Part shown: positions 54,101 to 62,834 of the stretch, one piece after another
Layout of the letters: the number at the start of each line of letters is the position of its first letter
Numbering within the stretch: the stretch's first letter is position 1
Origin: Paenibacillus senegalensis JC66
Lineage (GTDB): Bacteria; Bacillota; Bacilli; Paenibacillales; NBRC-103111
Direction of reading: 5' to 3'
Assembly (NCBI RefSeq): GCF_000285515.1
Contig: NZ_HE610958.1
Coordinates: forward strand, 663,519-727,518
DNA: 64,000 nucleotides
The notes under the pieces: generated by a model
The model's database searches: none
What the model was told of the DNA's origin: nothing
The model's input: only the letters and a program-made list of their open reading frames with translations
Program-made: the position numbers and the translations under genes

Positions 54101-55891
54101 TTATTCTACGCATGGCAGTTTAATTCGGACCAACAGCCCTTCCCCGGGATCGTTTTCAATTTTCAAACCGTAGGCCGGTCCATAGTAAAGCTGGATTCTT
54201 TCTTGAATATTCCTTAATCCCAGGTTATTAAGCCCTTTGAAGTTGCGGTTGTCCTCATGCTTTTCGAATAGACGGCGGATATCCTCCTGACGCATCCCCG
54301 GCCCGCTGTCGCTTACCTCAACTATGACCTGCCGCTGAGCGTTGATTTCCGCAGTGACAATAATATGGTTGCTTTGCTCCGAGGAGTTAAGTCCATAGAA
54401 AATGCTGTTCTCCACTAATGTAATCAAGGTTAGCTTAGGAATAGATACCCGTCTTAGCAGCTCATCAGGGATGACAATGTCAAGCTCAAACACGTCCCCG
54501 TAGCGGAGCTTCATCAGATCCGCATAATTCTGCAGCTGCTCCGCTTCCTGCTCAAGAGGTACAAGATCACCGACCTTATCAATCGAATATTTCAAGAGCC
54601 CCATGAGAGCTTTAATTAACGGGCCTATTTCTTTGGCGCGGTCTGTTTCACTTAACCAATAAAAAGCGTTTAAGGTATTGTATAAAAAATGCGGCTGGAT
54701 CTGCGATTGCAGCACCTTAATTTCCTGTACGCGCTTTCGTTCCTCAGCTTGCCGCAGATCATCGAACAGCCCTTTGATGTTAACCATCATTTTATTAAAG
54801 TGTGTAGAAATAATAGAAAATTCGTCATTCCGCTTCAAATCGATGCGGGCATCAAAGCGGCCGAGGGAGCTGGCATTCATCTGGCGGATTATGCTCTTGA
54901 TCGGTTTCTTAATATATAGAGCCAATCGATAGGAAATAAAAGCCGACAGCGATACCCAAGTGACGAGCAATAGCAGGAACTGCTTCTGCAGAAGAGACAG
55001 CAGCGGATAAGCGTTAGCTTCGTTAATGACGGCAAATACTATCCAGTCCCAGCGGTTATTGTCGCTTTTCAAAATCCGATAGCTGCCCTCGGCCGTTGTA
55101 ACTGTGTTAAAATCGTTGCCCGTCTCCGCCATCGCTTCTCCCAGCACATGAATCATCTGATCTCGCTGAAGCTTCTGATCATAGTTGTCGATAGGGACAT
55201 TGGAGGCGACGAATTTACCCGAACGGGAAAAGATATAAATATTTTGCTCCTTGCTCTGCCCGGACACCCCCAAGTGAGCGAAAGAATCCACGTTCAGCTC
55301 GAGGACAACCGTTATTTTACGATTCCGGTTATCATCCGGACTGAATGATTTCGCGACCGTTACCGCCCGGCCAAATCCCGAATCAAACGGATCACTCCAC
55401 CAAAATCCCCATTGCTCAGTTTGTCTCGCTACTTCCTGGACCAAGTCCCGGGATAAATAATGCCGGTAAAGCTGAGGCGCGATATGTTGAATCTCTCCCC
55501 CTTCTATCACATAGGCTGCATTAATTTCGTTGGAGTTTAGAGAAAGGAAGCTGTTCATTAAGAGGGCATAATTCTCATCATTCAGCAGCTCGTAAATATC
55601 CGGGTTAGAAAAGTAGAGCAGTTGGGACTGTATATTCAGCATATACCACTTCAAATAATCTTCCACCTGTACAACAGAGGCCTGCAGGGATGCTTCCTGA
55701 TTGTCTTTGATCAATACATAAATTGTCGAGTAAGCCAGCATGGCGATGGCCGTCATGCCTATAAGCACGGATATAAAGGTGTTCAGAAAAACTTTGGTGC
55801 TGATGCTTGTAAATAAAGGCTTGTGACGGATTTTGTTATTCACTCTGCTTATGAAGCGGTGGAATCTGTTGATCAGCCTGTTTACGACCAT
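54101..55891 (-). CDS. YesM-type membrane sensor histidine kinase
   Basis: 596 aa. Transmembrane segments near residues 30-55 and 300-320 enclose an extracytoplasmic Cache-like sensing domain. Then come HAMP, the His_kinase domain with phospho-acceptor motif QIQPHFLYNTLNAFYWLSE and the HATPase N box/G box (TLVENSIFYGLNS, DSGPGMRQED). It senses an external sugar signal and phosphorylates the YesN-like regulator. ATG 55891 is preferred (GGGGCGAG upstream) over 55936. Confidence 0.9.
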   Translation of the reverse strand: MVVNRLINRFHRFISRVNNKIRHKPLFTSISTKVFLNTFISVLIGMTAIAMLAYSTIYVLIKDNQEASLQASVVQVEDYLKWYMLNIQSQLLYFSNPDIYELLNDENYALLMNSFLSLNSNEINAAYVIEGGEIQHIAPQLYRHYLSRDLVQEVARQTEQWGFWWSDPFDSGFGRAVTVAKSFSPDDNRNRKITVVLELNVDSFAHLGVSGQSKEQNIYIFSRSGKFVASNVPIDNYDQKLQRDQMIHVLGEAMAETGNDFNTVTTAEGSYRILKSDNNRWDWIVFAVINEANAYPLLSLLQKQFLLLLVTWVSLSAFISYRLALYIKKPIKSIIRQMNASSLGRFDARIDLKRNDEFSIISTHFNKMMVNIKGLFDDLRQAEERKRVQEIKVLQSQIQPHFLYNTLNAFYWLSETDRAKEIGPLIKALMGLLKYSIDKVGDLVPLEQEAEQLQNYADLMKLRYGDVFELDIVIPDELLRRVSIPKLTLITLVENSIFYGLNSSEQSNHIIVTAEINAQRQVIVEVSDSGPGMRQEDIRRLFEKHEDNRNFKGLNNLGLRNIQERIQLYYGPAYGLKIENDPGEGLLVRIKLPCVE

Positions 55892-56328
55892 GGTCTCGCC
55901 CCAATTCTGCCAAATACAAAATGACAACGCTTCCAAAGCAAAAGGCCAATACCTTTTCTTTTTGAGGCAGCTACTTTTTCGTCATTATACAAACCTCTGC
56001 TCAAAAAATCCAGCTGTATAATTATAGAATTCGTGTTCAAATTATAGATTGGCGAAGCCGCTTGTTAACCCGGCAGCATCCCTATCGTTCAATAAAGTTA
56101 ATGTATGAGTTGAGCTTGCCGGATTTGCATTGCTTTTTTTCGTTGAGATTGCGAGATTGCTTGCTAAATATTGCGACTTTGAACGTTTCGGTCATTTATT
56201 ACCAAAATTTCTATCACCACACAGTAACAATACATAGCCCATCGCTGTTTACAAGAAAATATATAGCTCTTGCCCATTCTCGCAGTCATCATACTATTAA
56301 TATTATCGTTTCGATCATAATAAAATGA

Positions 56329-56356
56329 TTGATTCAGTCAAAATAATCAGTATAAT
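56329..56356 (+). promoter_or_regulatory. Sigma-A promoter of the SIS-isomerase operon
   Basis: TTGATT (56329-56334), a 16-bp spacer and a perfect TATAAT (56351-56356), 42 bp upstream of the ATG. TGATTGATTCAGTCA around the -35 could be an operator half-site, perhaps for the DeoR-type protein encoded downstream. The 500-bp divergent gap 55892-56397 is AT-rich and holds no other recognisable feature. Confidence 0.7.
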
Positions 56357-56397
56357 GGAATTATAGGATTGATCATAAACTAAAGGAGTCGATAGAC

Positions 56398-57453
56398 ATG
56401 TCCGCTTTAGGCAAATTAACTTATCCGGAAATTTCATCCCAGCATGAAGCTATACAAAAGGCATGGGAACAGCTTCAAAGCCAACAGGATTGGGTGCAGC
56501 AATATGTCGGGAATGCAAGCTATGACGAGGTTGTTTTCATTGGTTCGGGCTCTTCGTATTACCAGGCTCAAGCTATGGCGGCCACGTACCGCAAGTGGAT
56601 TGGCCGTGTAGCTACTGCGCATCCTTCATCCGATATTTTTTTGATTCGCGACACGGCAGTCGCCCGGGATCGTAAAATTTTGCTGGTCGGCGTATCCCGC
56701 TCCGGGGAATCCAGCGAAGTCATCCTGGCTCTAGAGTCCGTTAAAGATCTCGATAATTGGGACGTATGCGGGATCACCTGTTACGAAGACAGCAAGCTGG
56801 CCCAAATCAGCGACTGCCTGGTCTCTCCTCTTGGTAAAGAAAAGAGCACCGTCATGACACGTTCTCTGAGCAGCATGACTTATATGATGCAGGCCGCCAT
56901 TGCCATGGCATCCGGCCAGTCCAAGCTGGTAGAGGAAATGGAGGAGGTTGCCCGCCTGAATGAAGCTGTGGTAAAGAAAGCGGACACCTTCGTTCAGGAT
57001 TTCCTTAAAGACCGCAGCTTCAGCAATCACATCTATCTCGGTATCGGCGCCTATTACGGGCTAAGCCAGGAAGCTTGTCTGAAGCTGAAGGAAATGTCCT
57101 ATGTATGGACCGAAAGCTTCGGGACTCTCGAGTTCCGCCACGGTCCCAAATCCATTGTAGACAAGAATTCTTTCATCTGTTTCTTTGTTTCGGAGCAAGC
57201 CCGCTCCTATGAATTAAAGGTTGCCCGGGAGATGCAGGAATATGGCGCAACAGTACTGCTGATGGTGGCTAAGGCCGGAGAAGACACAGCTTTTGCCGAT
57301 GCCGTCTTTGAACTGGGCGGAGAGCAGCTCAGCGATGAAGCCCGCAGTGTTCTTTACCTTCCCCTGGTACAATATTTCGGTTATTATACAGCTATCCATT
57401 TATCCATCGATCCTGACAGTCCGCGCAACCTGACACAAGTCGTCAAGCTGTAG
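56398..57453 (+). CDS. SIS domain sugar-phosphate isomerase/deaminase
   Basis: 351 aa with two SIS domains: VVFIGSGSSYYQAQAMAATYRKW and VGVSRSGESSEVILAL in the first, and LGIGAYYGLSQEACLKLKEMSY with ESFGTLEFRHGP in the second. It resembles the isomerase half of GlmS and AgaS/FrlB-type deaminases acting on amino-sugar or fructosamine phosphates. With an aldolase and a PfkB kinase downstream, it probably turns an amino-sugar phosphate into a ketose phosphate. AAAGGAGTC precedes the start. Confidence 0.85.
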   Translation: MSALGKLTYPEISSQHEAIQKAWEQLQSQQDWVQQYVGNASYDEVVFIGSGSSYYQAQAMAATYRKWIGRVATAHPSSDIFLIRDTAVARDRKILLVGVSRSGESSEVILALESVKDLDNWDVCGITCYEDSKLAQISDCLVSPLGKEKSTVMTRSLSSMTYMMQAAIAMASGQSKLVEEMEEVARLNEAVVKKADTFVQDFLKDRSFSNHIYLGIGAYYGLSQEACLKLKEMSYVWTESFGTLEFRHGPKSIVDKNSFICFFVSEQARSYELKVAREMQEYGATVLLMVAKAGEDTAFADAVFELGGEQLSDEARSVLYLPLVQYFGYYTAIHLSIDPDSPRNLTQVVKL

Positions 57454-57464
57454 GAAACATGAAC

Positions 57465-57545
57465 ACTAATGCAGTCCTGTGCTTGTGCGGCCTGTGATTG
57501 CGCAGTCCTGTGCTTGTGCAGTCCTGTTGTGCGGCCTTGTGCTAG
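57465..57545 (+). repeat. Post-stop degenerate tandem repeat after the SIS gene
   Basis: GCAGTCCTGTGCTTGTGC and GCGGCCTGTGATTGC units alternate from about 15 nt after the stop codon of the SIS gene up to the next gene's leader. Confidence 0.65.
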
Positions 57546-57590
57546 AATTTATAGGATTGCGATGGTCTTGCTAAAGGGTGAAAATTCGCT

Positions 57591-58373
57591 ATGGAAGATA
57601 AACTAAGCAAAGGGGAGCGCCGGCGGCTGCAAATTCTCGAGCTGATTCGTGACCAGGGAGCCATTACGGTTAACGAAGTCATGGAGCGTTTCTCCTGCTC
57701 GGAGGCTACGGCTAGAAGAGACCTGAATTTGCTGGCCCAATCGGAACCGATCATCCGCACCCTGGGAGGAGCCCATTATGAAGGCTCCTCCGCCCAGGAG
57801 CTGCCTTTCAGTCAAAAGCAGGAGGTACTGCTCGGGGAAAAGCTGGCGATCGCTGCCAAGGCCGCTTCTCTCATTCAAGAAGGGGATGTCATTGGCCTGA
57901 CAGGCGGTACCACTACTTATCTGATTGCCAAGCATATCAAGGAGCGGCGTAATCTGACCGTTGTCACCAATGCCGTCAATATTGCGATGGAGCTGGCCGA
58001 GAATGATGAACTGCAGACCGTGCTTACCGGGGGAGTCATCCGCAGCAAGAGCTTCGAGCTCTGCGGACCGCTTGCCGAAAGCATCATCGATAAGCTGAAC
58101 ATTGGCAGGATGTTCGTAGGCGCTGACGGCTTCAGCCTGACTGAAGGTCTAACCACCTATTCCGAGCTGGAGGCGCAAATCGGAAGGCTGATGATCGCGA
58201 GGTCGCGGGAAGTTATCGCGGTGTTTGACCATACTAAGGTCGACCGGGCATCGCTTTTCACTATGGCTCCTCTATCCGCTATACATGCCTGCATTACGGA
58301 CAGGCCCTTGTCCAAGGAGCTTAAGCAAAGTATGGAAGCCATGGGCATTCAGCTTCATGTGCCCTCTGTGTGA
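57591..58373 (+). CDS. DeoR family transcriptional regulator
   Basis: 260 aa. N-terminal DeoR HTH (RRRLQILELIRDQGAITVNEVMERFSCSEATARRDLNLL) and C-terminal DeoRC sugar-phosphate-sensing domain (IGLTGGTTTYLIAKHI, VGADGFSLTEGLT, FDHTKVDRASLFT). Likely repressor of this phospho-sugar operon, induced by a pathway intermediate. Confidence 0.9.
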   Translation: MEDKLSKGERRRLQILELIRDQGAITVNEVMERFSCSEATARRDLNLLAQSEPIIRTLGGAHYEGSSAQELPFSQKQEVLLGEKLAIAAKAASLIQEGDVIGLTGGTTTYLIAKHIKERRNLTVVTNAVNIAMELAENDELQTVLTGGVIRSKSFELCGPLAESIIDKLNIGRMFVGADGFSLTEGLTTYSELEAQIGRLMIARSREVIAVFDHTKVDRASLFTMAPLSAIHACITDRPLSKELKQSMEAMGIQLHVPSV

Positions 58374-58414
58374 TTATCGTAATTCATTCTATTTAGACAA
58401 CAGGAGGAAATCTT

Positions 58415-59281
58415 ATGACTCTCGTCTCATCCACCCCTCTGCTGCAGCATGCCCGTGCTAACGGCTACTGCATCGGAGCCTTTAATGTTCATACGCTGGA
58501 AATGCTGCAGGCTGTCGTTGAAGCCGCAGTAGAAACGGATTCCCCGCTTATTTTGCAATCGACAGTAGGCACTGTCAAACATCTGGGTCCGGATTACATC
58601 GCCGCCGCGGCCCAAACTGCTGCTAAGCTGCATAAAATTCCGATCGCGCTGCACCTTGATCACTGCACCGATTTTTCTCTTATTGTTCAATGTATCCGCG
58701 CCGGCTACACCTCGGTCATGATCGATGCATCCCACTCCCCATTTGAAGAAAATGTAGAGCAAACCCGCAAGGTCGTCGAGGTCGCTCTAGCCGCTGGCGT
58801 CAATGTTGAAGCGGAATTAGGCAAAGTCGGCGGAGTCGAGGATGAAATCGTCGTTGGCGAGGAAGAAGCTACTCTGGCCGACCCGGAAGAGTGCGAGCGT
58901 TTTGTGGAGCTGACTGGAGTGCCTACGCTGGCCCCGGCCATCGGAACCGCTCATGGCATTTATAAGGGAGAGCCGAAAATCGCCTTCGACCGGATCGAAC
59001 AAATAGCTAAGCGTGTATCGGTTCCTCTTGTTCTGCACGGAGGCTCTGGCATCCCTGAGGATCAAGTGCGCCGCTGCGTCTCTCTCGGCATGAGCAAAAT
59101 GAACATTGCTACCGAGCTGCGCAATGCGTTCTCCGAAGCAATCAAGAAAGTATTCGCGGAGAATCCGGAAGAAAACGATCCACGCAAGTATATGGTTCCA
59201 GCCAAGGAAACGCTGAAGCAGCTGGCTATGGACAGAATGAAGCTGGTCGGCGCTGCTGGACAAGCTTCCAACTTCCGTTAA
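58415..59281 (+). CDS. Class II ketose-bisphosphate aldolase (GatY/KbaY type)
   Basis: 288 aa zinc-dependent TIM barrel. The zinc and catalytic motif is ALHLDHCTDF; AELGKVGGVEDE, GTAHGIYKGEP and VLHGGSGIPEDQVRR are conserved. It cleaves tagatose- or fructose-1,6-bisphosphate to glyceraldehyde-3-phosphate and dihydroxyacetone phosphate. Neighbouring kinase and isomerase favour tagatose/amino-sugar catabolism. CAGGAGGAAAT precedes ATG. Confidence 0.9.
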   Translation: MTLVSSTPLLQHARANGYCIGAFNVHTLEMLQAVVEAAVETDSPLILQSTVGTVKHLGPDYIAAAAQTAAKLHKIPIALHLDHCTDFSLIVQCIRAGYTSVMIDASHSPFEENVEQTRKVVEVALAAGVNVEAELGKVGGVEDEIVVGEEEATLADPEECERFVELTGVPTLAPAIGTAHGIYKGEPKIAFDRIEQIAKRVSVPLVLHGGSGIPEDQVRRCVSLGMSKMNIATELRNAFSEAIKKVFAENPEENDPRKYMVPAKETLKQLAMDRMKLVGAAGQASNFR

Positions 59282-59291
59282 GGTGAGCCCC

Positions 59292-60224
59292 ATGATAACT
59301 ACGGTTACTTTAAATGCGGCGATCGATAAAACCTATTATCTCGATCATTATCAATTCGGCAAGGTTAACCGCGCTTCCCAAGTATACGCCGTCCCCGGCG
59401 GCAAAGGGATTAATGTCGCCCGCGTTGTCCATGCCTTAGGCCAGCCGGTTACCGCCTCGGGCGTAGCCGGAGGCAAGAACGGGGAATTCATTACCGAAGG
59501 TCTCCAGGACATCGGTATTCCCAGCGATTTTGTCCGGACGGCGAACGGGGAATCACGGCTGTGCCTGAACATGATTTCACTGGACTCCATGGCGTCTACC
59601 GAGGTGCTGGAGCCGGGCCCCGTGCTCTCCCCGGACGATCTGGACAGCATCCGGCGGAAGATTGCTGAGCTTGCCGGCCGCTCCAGTATCGTCGCCCTGT
59701 CAGGCAGCCTGCCAGCAGGCGCCCCCAAGACGCTGTATAAGGAGCTGATCGCGCTCATTAAAGAGAAAGGCGCCAAGGCCTTTCTCGATGCCAGCGGCGA
59801 AGCTCTGGTGCACGGCGTAGCCGCTAAGCCCGATTTCATCAAGCCGAATGAAGACGAGATCGCAGCTCTGATCGGCAGCCAGGCCGATAGCGAGGAAGCG
59901 ATCCTGGACGCCATTCGCCGCTTGATGGAACAGGGCATCGCCTGCGTCGCCGTCACCCTTGGCGCGTCCGGCTCGCTCGTAGGCTGCGAGGGCCGCTGCT
60001 ACCGCGTGCAGGCGCCGGCCGTGGAAGCGGTCAACGCTGTCGGCTGTGGCGACTCATTCGTGGCGGGAATGGCGATAGGCCAGTCCAAGGACTGGCCTAT
60101 CGAGCATCGCCTCGCCTATGCAACCGCCACAGCAACCGCCAATGCGCTGACGAAGCAGGCCGGCGAGGTGTACGCGAGCGATGTCGAGCGGCTGCTCGCA
60201 GAAGTGCGCGTGAGCGAGATTTAG
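59292..60224 (+). CDS. PfkB family kinase (1-phosphofructokinase / tagatose-6-phosphate kinase type)
   Basis: 310 aa. PfkB signatures GGKGINVARVVHALG and the anion-hole/catalytic motif NAVGCGDSFVAGMAIG. It makes the bisphosphate used by the aldolase just upstream. The GTG-started frame at 59283 is less likely than ATG 59292, since AAGGTGAG is well placed for the latter. Last gene of the operon, closed by a strong terminator. Confidence 0.9.
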   Translation: MITTVTLNAAIDKTYYLDHYQFGKVNRASQVYAVPGGKGINVARVVHALGQPVTASGVAGGKNGEFITEGLQDIGIPSDFVRTANGESRLCLNMISLDSMASTEVLEPGPVLSPDDLDSIRRKIAELAGRSSIVALSGSLPAGAPKTLYKELIALIKEKGAKAFLDASGEALVHGVAAKPDFIKPNEDEIAALIGSQADSEEAILDAIRRLMEQGIACVAVTLGASGSLVGCEGRCYRVQAPAVEAVNAVGCGDSFVAGMAIGQSKDWPIEHRLAYATATATANALTKQAGEVYASDVERLLAEVRVSEI

Positions 60225-60234
60225 CCATACGTAA

Positions 60235-60282
60235 CAAATCCCGCCTCTTCCCGGTACGTCCGGGAGGCGGGATTTGTTTTTG
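60235..60282 (+). terminator. Strong terminator of the phospho-sugar operon
   Basis: CAAATCCCGCCTC pairs perfectly with GAGGCGGGATTTG, with an inner CCGG/CCGG stem, followed by TTTTTG. The A/T flanks make it bidirectional in principle. Confidence 0.9.
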
Positions 60283-60358
60283 TTCGTATGGTTATGCCGG
60301 AGCGCGCGCAGGCAGTCGAGCCGATTGAATCAGGCTGAGGGCAGCGAATGTCCGCGGT

Positions 60359-61750
60359 TCAAGTGCGCGGATTTTCCTTCAGCCAATTCAAAATATCGTC
60401 CAGTGTTTTAACCGGCACTACGTTCAGGCGCGGGGCTCCGCTTCTCGCTGCTTCTTCCGCCCCTTCCGGAACGAAAAACACATCAACGCCCGTGCGATAA
60501 ACCGTATAAGCCTTCTGCCGCACCCCGCCTACCGGCCCGATCGTTCCATCCGGGCGGATCGTGCCTGTGCCGGCGACAGTATTTCCGTAAGTGACGCCCC
60601 CGGGGGTAAGCTGGTCGATTAGCGCCAAGGCCAGCATCGCCCCGTGGGAAGGGCCGCCTTCATGCACCAGGTAACGATGGAAGCTGACGGTACCCGGAAT
60701 GTCATACTCCAGATCATCCTGGATCGCTATGCCGAACATGGCCCGTGTCGGATCTTCCTCATTGGACCGCGATTCCGCGGTCAAAGTAATTTTTTGGCCG
60801 TCGCGCACCAGAGTAACCGATGCCTCGTTGCCTGGAATCAGCTGAGTCATCTGCTCGTTGAACTCTTTCACTGACGTCAAGACATTACCGTTCAGGCCAA
60901 TAATGACATCACCCGGTCTTAGCAAATCCTTGACCGAGCTTTCCTGCAGTATCTCCATGACGCGGACGCCCTGTGGGATGACACCCTCGCCCAGACCCAA
61001 ACGGTTGTAGGCCACTGCTGTTCCTACCGTGTTGGCATCAAGCTTCATTTGTCTGACCAAGTCACTGTAAGAGCTTATATTCATGCCCAACTGCTCGGTG
61101 CGTTCAAACGTATAGTGCGGGAAAAACCTGGCGTAGAGCCAATCAACAGGAAAGGCGGGCCTTTGGAAGACCAGAACGCCAGCTATATTGCCGTGCCGGG
61201 CTCCTCCCTTTGCCTGGCCGTATCGGCTCATATCCATGGTTAATCCGGGATAAGACACCATATAAGGCGTCGGCATGAACAGACAGACCAGCAGCAGTCC
61301 GGTAACCCCTAGGGAAATGAGGCTTCGGGCAGGCGTTTTCCGCACCTCCCTTTCATCGAAAAACATATCCAGAAAAACCAGCAGCCAGCTGATCCCTAAT
61401 ACAACAACAGCCAGCACAATACGAAGCGGACCCACAACAATGGATATGATTGTGATGAAGCTGAAGAGCATCACTGCCCCCTTGCGCAGCTGCGGAGCTA
61501 TTGCCTTGAAGCCGGAAGGTCTGCCAGCCTGTTTCCATTGTCGGCGTGCGGCTGTCAACCCCCACCATCCGGCTGCGATCCAGATGAGCGGCACCACAGC
61601 AATGACATAGACCAAAAAATCAATGACATCTATCCAGAACAACTGCCCGCCGAGCCTGATCGGATCCAGCAGCCAAATCAGTTCTCCGGCAATAAACAGA
61701 AAGATAGCCATAGCCATACCGAGTATATATACCAGATGTCTCCGTCTCAT
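60359..61750 (-). CDS. PDZ-domain Lon-like serine protease (YlbL-like)
   Basis: 463 aa. Four or five N-terminal transmembrane segments (to about residue 175), a PDZ domain (VRVMEILQESSVKDLLRPGDVIIGLNG, around 270-340) and a Lon-type S16 proteolytic domain. The catalytic Ser lies in EGGPSHGAMLALALID and the Lys in GGVRQKAYTVYRTGVDVFFVP. It is a membrane-anchored cell-envelope protease. It has more membrane segments than Bacillus YlbL, so it may be a distinct subfamily. Start ATG 61750 follows GGAGTGCG. Confidence 0.85.
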   Translation of the reverse strand: MRRRHLVYILGMAMAIFLFIAGELIWLLDPIRLGGQLFWIDVIDFLVYVIAVVPLIWIAAGWWGLTAARRQWKQAGRPSGFKAIAPQLRKGAVMLFSFITIISIVVGPLRIVLAVVVLGISWLLVFLDMFFDEREVRKTPARSLISLGVTGLLLVCLFMPTPYMVSYPGLTMDMSRYGQAKGGARHGNIAGVLVFQRPAFPVDWLYARFFPHYTFERTEQLGMNISSYSDLVRQMKLDANTVGTAVAYNRLGLGEGVIPQGVRVMEILQESSVKDLLRPGDVIIGLNGNVLTSVKEFNEQMTQLIPGNEASVTLVRDGQKITLTAESRSNEEDPTRAMFGIAIQDDLEYDIPGTVSFHRYLVHEGGPSHGAMLALALIDQLTPGGVTYGNTVAGTGTIRPDGTIGPVGGVRQKAYTVYRTGVDVFFVPEGAEEAARSGAPRLNVVPVKTLDDILNWLKENPRT

Positions 61751-61805
61751 GGCAACGCACTCCTTTCCTACAGTTCCATGTAAAAGCTAGTATTTCCTCA
61801 TTATA

Positions 61806-61855
61806 CCGCCTGTCACTGACTGTCACTGCCTATCGCCGCCTGTCACTGCCAGCCT
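61806..61855 (-). repeat. Short tandem repeat upstream of the PDZ/Lon gene
   Basis: TGTCACTGCC / TATCGCCGCC units in tandem (about 10-bp period) in the leader region of the protease gene. Confidence 0.6.
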
Positions 61856-62069
61856 TTATTTCCGGGCAGCCCCCTTATGGAGTTCCTTACCCAATTTTCC
61901 TTAACGTGCCCAAATAGCGCCGTATCCCTACAAGTCTATGGCAACCATAAGCAGTACAGCAAAAGCTTGGGACTCGGGGTGTTAGCGGTTTCTATCCAAC
62001 AAACTAGAATTTCTATACTCTAAGTGTATCATTGAAAATCCCGTTATTAAACTATAATTCCACCACTTT

Positions 62070-62475
62070 CTGCCCTTATTTCTGTGAAAATACCCCCCGC
62101 GTATACTCTCCGCATGATGAGCAACGTCGGGTATTCGCACCTCAGTCACATGGCTTGTGCCAAATTTCGTATGAAACACTGGCTGCAGCTCCTTAATAGC
62201 TTAAAGCCCTGCATTTGTACGATTTGTCATACAATCTCGGGCAATCGCACTTCAAACCCCAGCATTTGTACGATTTGTCATACAAATCTTGGGTAATCAC
62301 ACTTTAAACCCCAGCATTTGTACGACGTTTCATACAAATCTCCGGTAACCGCACTTCAACCCCATGCATTTGTACGACATTTCATACAAAATGCAGGAAA
62401 ACAAGCCCGCGAACCCCGCCAACCCGCCAATCTTGGCTATTTTCATGCATGAGTTGTGCCAGAACTGGAGAAAAC
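62070..62475 (+). repeat. Dispersed palindrome-array element, copy F
   Basis: Palindromes at 62213-62235 (one base deleted), 62264-62287, 62316-62339 and 62368-62391; starts are 51, 52 and 52 bp apart. Head (CGCATGATGAGCAA) and tail (TTGGCTATTTTCATGC) are conserved. No gene is supported between 61751 and 62811. Confidence 0.85.
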
Positions 62476-62549
62476 ATGACTATTTTCGCAAAAAAATCAC
62501 CTGCCCTCCCCCGCCCGATCTGACCCCCATCACTCCTGCTTCAAAATAC

Positions 62550-62640
62550 CCTCAAGAGCTCTCAGCATCTTGATCAAAAACACTCCGCCACCTCGCTCCA
62601 GAAGCTCTCAGTACCTTGATCAAAAGCACTCTCTCACTAG
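62550..62640. repeat. Direct repeat of about 32 bp
   Basis: AAGAGCTCTCAGCATCTTGA...AAACACTC is followed about 45 bp later by GAAGCTCTCAGTACCTTGAT...AAGCACTC. Non-coding. Confidence 0.55.
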
Positions 62641-62649
62641 CTTAGACAC

Positions 62650-62674
62650 AAAAAAAGACAGCTCTCCAGCTGTC
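62650..62674 (-). terminator. Terminator after the MDR dehydrogenase gene
   Basis: On the minus strand GACAGCT pairs with AGCTGTC around GGAG, followed by a seven-T run. A second hairpin, GACTGTCGGC/GCCGGCAGTC with TTTCTTTT, at 62678-62715 faces the plus strand. Confidence 0.8.
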
Positions 62675-62773
62675 CCGGACTGTCGGCACCCGTATCGCCG
62701 GCAGTCTTTCTTTTATACCACAAGAGCTCTCTCCTGCTATTCGCTTGCCTGCTTACCATCGCTGTCCGTTTCC

Positions 62774-62834
62774 TTTTTAATATTCGATCAGTGTTCCTAG
62801 CTGCCGTCCCTTTAATATTCGATCAGTGTTCCCA
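62774..62834 (-). repeat. 35-bp tandem duplication spanning the dehydrogenase stop codon
   Basis: TTTAATATTCGATCAGTGTT occurs at about 62777 and 62812, 35 bp apart. The second copy is the real gene end (LIEY-stop); the first is its duplicate just past the stop. Confidence 0.8.
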
